From: Bacteriovoracaceae bacterium
GTDB taxonomy: Bacteria; Bdellovibrionota; Bacteriovoracia; Bacteriovoracales; Bacteriovoracaceae
Reading direction: 5' to 3'
Length of the DNA: 44,796 nt
Assembly (NCBI GenBank): GCA_016786485.1
Contig: JAEUWD010000061.1
Coordinates: forward strand, 1-44,796
The notes under the pieces are model-generated. The model saw nothing but the letters and a program-made list of their open reading frames with translations. It searched no databases and was not told where the DNA came from. Shown in pieces: positions 41,437 through 44,796 of the stretch. Made by a program: the position numbers and the translations under genes. Within the stretch, counting starts at the first letter, position 1. Every line of letters begins with the position of its first letter.

Positions 41437-43110
41437 TTAGAAGAAGAAGTCGAGTGTTCCGAAAAAGACCGTTTTGGTAATGGTCTTACCTGGGTCGAGG
41501 TCTCGTTCCATAAAAGATGAGCTCCAGCCTAATTCAAGTACGCTACCTGGGATAATTTTCTTTAAATCTCTCAGGAGTGAAAAACCAACTGAATCAATCT
41601 TGTATGTATCCTGCGTGTTATCAGCTTCGTCTTGATAGTGAGTCAGGTTGAAATAAAGATTTAATTCATCCGTCAGTTGCGTTTGATTGCTGAAAGAAGC
41701 GCGTAGATTATTGGATTGAGAAATAATCGTACTATTCGAGGTTTCAGTGGTTCCGAATGAGACCGTCATACTTGGTGAGAAAAAACGTGCGCGTGTCCAA
41801 GGAGAGTAGCCGAAGGATGCTAAAAACTCTTGAGTTACGGCAGAGCCGTTACGAATTTTCTGATAAGAAACTCGTCGCATCGGTAAACCAAAAGTGAAGA
41901 TGCCTTTCTTACTATAGACATCGTAGTAAGGTGCAAGTGAAAAGGTGTTCGAGTAAGGTCTCCAATCTTCGATATTTAACTGATGATTTTGTGATAGCAC
42001 AAAACCCATTTGCAGTCTGCGTACAGAATGGGGAAGATTATAAAATTTCATTTCACTGAACACACTAAAAATACGCGAATCCGCAACTCTAAAAATTTCA
42101 TCACTAAATTTTGTTTGATTAAAATTGAAATTCAAGGTGTACATGAAATCATTATCTTGTTTGGAATTATAAAAAGCGTTGGTATGTAGTTCAAAGTAAT
42201 TACTAGGTTGATTAAAAGCTTGAAGCGTGATGTTTCGCGGATCAAGATTAAACGGGTTAGCATCATTACCTAGACTCGTCCCCGCATTAAAACTCCAAAA
42301 ATCCGAAGTTAACGAATCGATATAAAGTCGTGAATAGTTTTTGACTGCATCGTTCTTGGTCGTACTATAAATGGACTTGAAATATTTTGTCGCTAAATCA
42401 CGATGTCCTTCTTTAAGAAGATTATCGCCAATAAAAAACTTCATCGTATCTTTTAAATCTTCGTCTGGTGTTTTTTGTTTTTCTTCTTCTTCCAAGGCTT
42501 GTTCAAAATGTCTGGTGGCCAATTCATGTTCATTTTTCTCTCGAGCAATAAGACCTAGTTGATACTCGACTAGCGTCGGTTCATAACCATGTTGCTTAAG
42601 ATAGAGGAGATACTTATACGCCAGTGCGAGGACCGTATTTCTTCTAGATTCGAGCAGTTTTTTTTCTGTTCCAAATTCTGCTTTTAAAATTTTTTCTTGA
42701 TACTTAATTTGTAATTGCATGAAAAGATCGGAAACTTTGTAAATATAATTCATCACCATTGTGTCAGCTTTAGGAATACGCTGAATGGCAGCTGGTTTAT
42801 TGCTATCAACTTTAAGAATTTCTTCACCGAAATATTTTTTAATTAAAAAATAATAAACTTTTTGTGCCTTTAGTAAGCTGCCTTTTTCCTCGTGGATTTT
42901 GGCCAAAAGTTCGAGTGATTCACGATGAGGCTCTTTGGTTCCTAGGTTTTGATAAATCAGCTTAGCTGCTTGAGCATAGTTTTTATTGTTGTAAGCTACC
43001 AACGCTTTGGTATAGCGAAGTTCATTTAATTCATTATCAGTAATAGCTAAAACGTCGCGAGTCGCGAAGTATGTGATGAGTAAAAATAGAGCGCAAAAAA
43101 TTTTGGACAC
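41437..43110 (-). CDS. TPR plus beta-barrel outer-membrane protein
   Basis: The protein has 557 residues. A GTG start leads into a signal peptide (MSKIFCALFLLITYFATRDVLA). Residues about 28-260 hold TPR-like helix pairs (YNNKNYAQAAKLIYQNLG, LLAKIHEEKGSLLKAQKVYYFLI, HELATRHFEQALEEEEK). Residues about 275-557 are alternating amphipathic strands, ending in TVFFGTLDFFF, a strong outer-membrane barrel signature. N-terminal TPR with a C-terminal barrel resembles Slam (DUF560) lipoprotein exporters and PgaA/AlgK-type exporters; which, if any, is unproven. The flanking genes encode small exported proteins, possible substrates or partners. Confidence 0.8.
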   Translation of the reverse strand: MSKIFCALFLLITYFATRDVLAITDNELNELRYTKALVAYNNKNYAQAAKLIYQNLGTKEPHRESLELLAKIHEEKGSLLKAQKVYYFLIKKYFGEEILKVDSNKPAAIQRIPKADTMVMNYIYKVSDLFMQLQIKYQEKILKAEFGTEKKLLESRRNTVLALAYKYLLYLKQHGYEPTLVEYQLGLIAREKNEHELATRHFEQALEEEEKQKTPDEDLKDTMKFFIGDNLLKEGHRDLATKYFKSIYSTTKNDAVKNYSRLYIDSLTSDFWSFNAGTSLGNDANPFNLDPRNITLQAFNQPSNYFELHTNAFYNSKQDNDFMYTLNFNFNQTKFSDEIFRVADSRIFSVFSEMKFYNLPHSVRRLQMGFVLSQNHQLNIEDWRPYSNTFSLAPYYDVYSKKGIFTFGLPMRRVSYQKIRNGSAVTQEFLASFGYSPWTRARFFSPSMTVSFGTTETSNSTIISQSNNLRASFSNQTQLTDELNLYFNLTHYQDEADNTQDTYKIDSVGFSLLRDLKKIIPGSVLELGWSSSFMERDLDPGKTITKTVFFGTLDFFF

Positions 43111-43147
43111 TCTTTATTTTGAATAACTTTATAGAACAATTCAACAC

Positions 43148-43594
43148 TTAGTTGCTAGGACCTAGTTGAACTTTAAGTTCAAACAGGTTTTTCTCTGTTT
43201 GTTGATAGATGCCTAGATAGGGATGGGGTTGGCGAGCGACTGAGAGAGAGAATTCGATGCCCTGGTATTTAATAAATAAGCTTTTGCCTCGATCCACACC
43301 AATAGAATTATCACCATAAAATAAAGAGGTACCGTGGGCTTTAAGGCCAAGTAGCTCGAGACCACCGGTATTATTGCCACAGGTATATTTAACTATCAGA
43401 TCGAGTTTTTCTTCACTTACTTTGATTAATTTCATCGTCACGCTTTTGCAAAGACCATTGCTGATGGTGCTAGTTTCGAGTACTTCATGAATATAGATTC
43501 CAGGTTTACCTGAAGTTGCAGACCAACTTCCCAAAAAAGGATCGATCATGGCCTGAGCAGGGAGGTTTAAAAAGAATGTAAGCAGTAAGGTCAT
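43148..43594 (-). CDS. Small exported protein, unknown function
   Basis: The protein has 148 residues. The signal peptide (MTLLLTFFLNLPAQA) lacks the usual basic residues at its start; no other start codon lies in frame upstream before a stop, so the ATG stands. The mature domain is beta rich, starting DPFLGSWSA and containing two Cys (about residues 49 and 72) that may form a disulphide. It looks lipocalin-like only in the GSW motif. It is 37 bases upstream of the TPR-barrel gene on the same strand. Confidence 0.7.
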   Translation of the reverse strand: MTLLLTFFLNLPAQAMIDPFLGSWSATSGKPGIYIHEVLETSTISNGLCKSVTMKLIKVSEEKLDLIVKYTCGNNTGGLELLGLKAHGTSLFYGDNSIGVDRGKSLFIKYQGIEFSLSVARQPHPYLGIYQQTEKNLFELKVQLGPSN

Positions 43595-43658
43595 TGCCGC
43601 AACATACCAAATAAGTCTGATATGACAATATATTTAAAGATTATTTTTAGAACTACGA

Positions 43659-43664
43659 TATGCT
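43659..43664 (+). promoter_or_regulatory. Possible -10 box directly upstream of a lipoprotein gene
   Basis: TATGCT (43659-43664) ends six bases before ATG 43671, and no ribosome binding site lies between, so the message could be leaderless. No good -35 is visible. Confidence 0.3.
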
Positions 43665-43670
43665 CTATGT

Positions 43671-44033
43671 ATGAAACGATCGTGCTTGATGATATTTCTA
43701 TTTATTGCGTCATGCGGCAAAATGCCGGAATCTCAATCGACGGCCGATTCTCAGGCCTTGAGTTACGAATTTAGTCTTTGTGGTATCATCGCTCTTTCAC
43801 AGACTGTGGTCGATGGCCAAAAAGTCGTAATGAACGGTGGTCTGAACGCGTTCTTAGTTTTAGAAGGTCAGAAACGAATCAATCTTGAAATTAGCCAGTC
43901 AGCTTCACCAGAGTTAGTGAGCACCATAAAATCCTTAGTGGTTCCAGCGATGGGTTGTGTTTATAGTGCACAAGAAGTTAAGCAAGGCTATGAAGGTGAG
44001 TACTTCCTGGTTGAGGCCATCGATTTAAATTAA
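43671..44033 (+). CDS. Small lipoprotein, unknown function
   Basis: The protein has 120 residues. A signal peptide (MKRSCLMIFLFIASC) ends in lipobox FIASC with the lipidated Cys at 15. The mature domain of about 105 residues is beta rich with two further Cys (near 37 and 95), possibly a disulphide. No family is recognised. The gene is divergent from the exported protein at 43148 with a 76-base gap. It has no clear ribosome site. Its stop overlaps the convergent exonuclease gene by four bases. Confidence 0.75.
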   Translation: MKRSCLMIFLFIASCGKMPESQSTADSQALSYEFSLCGIIALSQTVVDGQKVVMNGGLNAFLVLEGQKRINLEISQSASPELVSTIKSLVVPAMGCVYSAQEVKQGYEGEYFLVEAIDLN

Positions 44034-44796
44034 AGATCAATTTCTAAAATGACCGGACAATGGTCCGAACCTGAGACCTCGGGGGCGATTCGACAGCTTT
44101 TAACTTTTGAAAGTAAGGGTTTTCTTAAAAAGAAATAATCCAGCCTCCAACCAATATTGCGCTCGCGACAGTTGTTTCGATATGTCCACCAAGTATAATG
44201 ACCTTTTTGATTTGGATTAAATTCGCGGAAGACATCGATAAAACCGCTTTTAACTAATTTATCCATCCACTTTCTTTCAATCGGTAAAAAACCCGTACTT
44301 TTTTTATTCGATTCCGGGTTGGCCAAATCGATTTCATGATGGGCAGTATTAAAATCGCCACAAAGGACAACTTCTTTCTTTTTTTCTTTAATGAGCTTTA
44401 ATGCTAATTCGAGAATAGCGTCGCTATATTCCAGTTTAAACGGCACTCGGTTATGATCCCGTTGTCCGTTGGGGTAATAACTATTAATGAGAATAAAATT
44501 TTCATATTCGCAGATGAGGGTGCGGCCTTCATCGTCAAATTTTTTGATGTCAATTTTATTTTTTACGAGTAGCGGTTGCTCTTTTGTCTGCACTAGAACA
44601 CCGGAGTAACCTGCTTTTTTTGCACTGACAGAAAAAATTTGATAATCAGAATTTTCAACTAACGCTGATGGAAATTGTTGAGGGCTGGCCTTCGTTTCTT
44701 GTAACGAGATGATATCAGGTGATTCTTGTAGAATCCAGTCCAGATAACCCTTGTTGATGCATGAGCGAATTCCATTAACGTTCCAAGACGCAAGCT
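44030..44796 (-). CDS. xthA: Exonuclease III family AP endonuclease, N terminus cut by window edge
   Basis: About 255 residues are visible and the frame stays open to the right edge, so only the first few residues are missing; the GTG near 44593 is internal, not the start. The N-terminal segment SWNVNGIRS with LQETKA supplies metal-binding Asn and Glu. GDFNTAH and GSDHCPV contain the other catalytic Asp/Asn and the catalytic His, and RLDYFF fits the family. It nicks DNA at abasic sites in base-excision repair. The family assignment is firm; ExoIII versus ExoA subtype is less certain. Confidence 0.93.
   Translation of the reverse strand, partial: LASWNVNGIRSCINKGYLDWILQESPDIISLQETKASPQQFPSALVENSDYQIFSVSAKKAGYSGVLVQTKEQPLLVKNKIDIKKFDDEGRTLICEYENFILINSYYPNGQRDHNRVPFKLEYSDAILELALKLIKEKKKEVVLCGDFNTAHHEIDLANPESNKKSTGFLPIERKWMDKLVKSGFIDVFREFNPNQKGHYTWWTYRNNCRERNIGWRLDYFFLRKPLLSKVKSCRIAPEVSGSDHCPVILEIDL

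Noticed and set aside
1-44796. CRISPR arrays, insertion sequences, prophage, tRNA genes
   Set aside because: No regularly spaced repeats, transposase or integrase motifs, phage structural genes or tRNA cloverleaf were found on either strand.

Overview
The window reads as a chromosomal segment of an AT-rich Gram-negative bacterium, most likely a predatory-type member of the Bdellovibrionota (Bacteriovorax/Peredibacter-like). That placement is inference. It rests on the base composition (about 40% GC by eye), the very dense layout, frequent GTG/TTG starts, and the mix of many unrecognised lipoproteins and exported proteins with a standard proteobacterial core (UppP, TypA, CinA, MarC, Rep, FumC, MetG, SixA). 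I see no transposase, integrase, phage gene, CRISPR array or tRNA.

Layout. Bases 1-304 hold the 3' end of a 23S rRNA gene, a 5S rRNA gene and a strong terminator, i.e. the tail of an rrn operon. Bases 395-4278 carry an unknown protein with a cysteine cluster, a small exported protein, SixA, a membrane diguanylate cyclase, a GNAT acetyltransferase and a small membrane protein. Bases 4292-10443 are a leucine/isovalerate degradation operon in the order liuB-liuC-liuD-liuE plus a second crotonase. Its biotin-dependent alpha subunit is split into two genes, and liuA (isovaleryl-CoA dehydrogenase) and a regulator are not adjacent. Acetoacetyl-CoA synthetase at 18958-20850 would activate the acetoacetate released by LiuE.

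Bases 10515-12420 hold small exported proteins. They include a 55-residue Cys/Lys-rich lipoprotein with its own ribosome binding site and terminator, next to a His/Cys-rich exported protein; together they look like a metal-handling pair. Rep-type helicase (minus) and fumC-metG (plus) follow, then a FecR-domain periplasmic protein divergent from acetoacetyl-CoA synthetase.

Bases 20834-35250 are envelope-dominated. There is a candidate 48-residue membrane protein, then a three-gene minus-strand operon (a 991-residue secreted Gln/Cys-rich protein, an 865-residue lipoprotein with a zinc-metallopeptidase motif, and a membrane-anchored protein). A plus-strand pair follows (an FHA-RDD membrane protein directly abutting uppP), then a 1673-residue Cys-rich lipoprotein. 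Bases 35537-44796 hold a small exported protein, MarC, CinA, a FAD-dependent oxidoreductase overlapping typA, an operon of three exported proteins centred on a TPR plus beta-barrel outer-membrane protein, a small lipoprotein, and an exonuclease III gene cut by the window edge.

Two traits recur. Convergent genes nearly always touch or overlap at their stop codons with no visible terminator, and co-directional genes are often joined by ATGA or TAATG overlaps. The best candidates for undescribed biology are the secreted protein/metallopeptidase/anchor operon, the TPR-barrel operon with a ribosome-site hairpin, the Cys/His small-protein pair and the FHA-RDD-UppP pairing.
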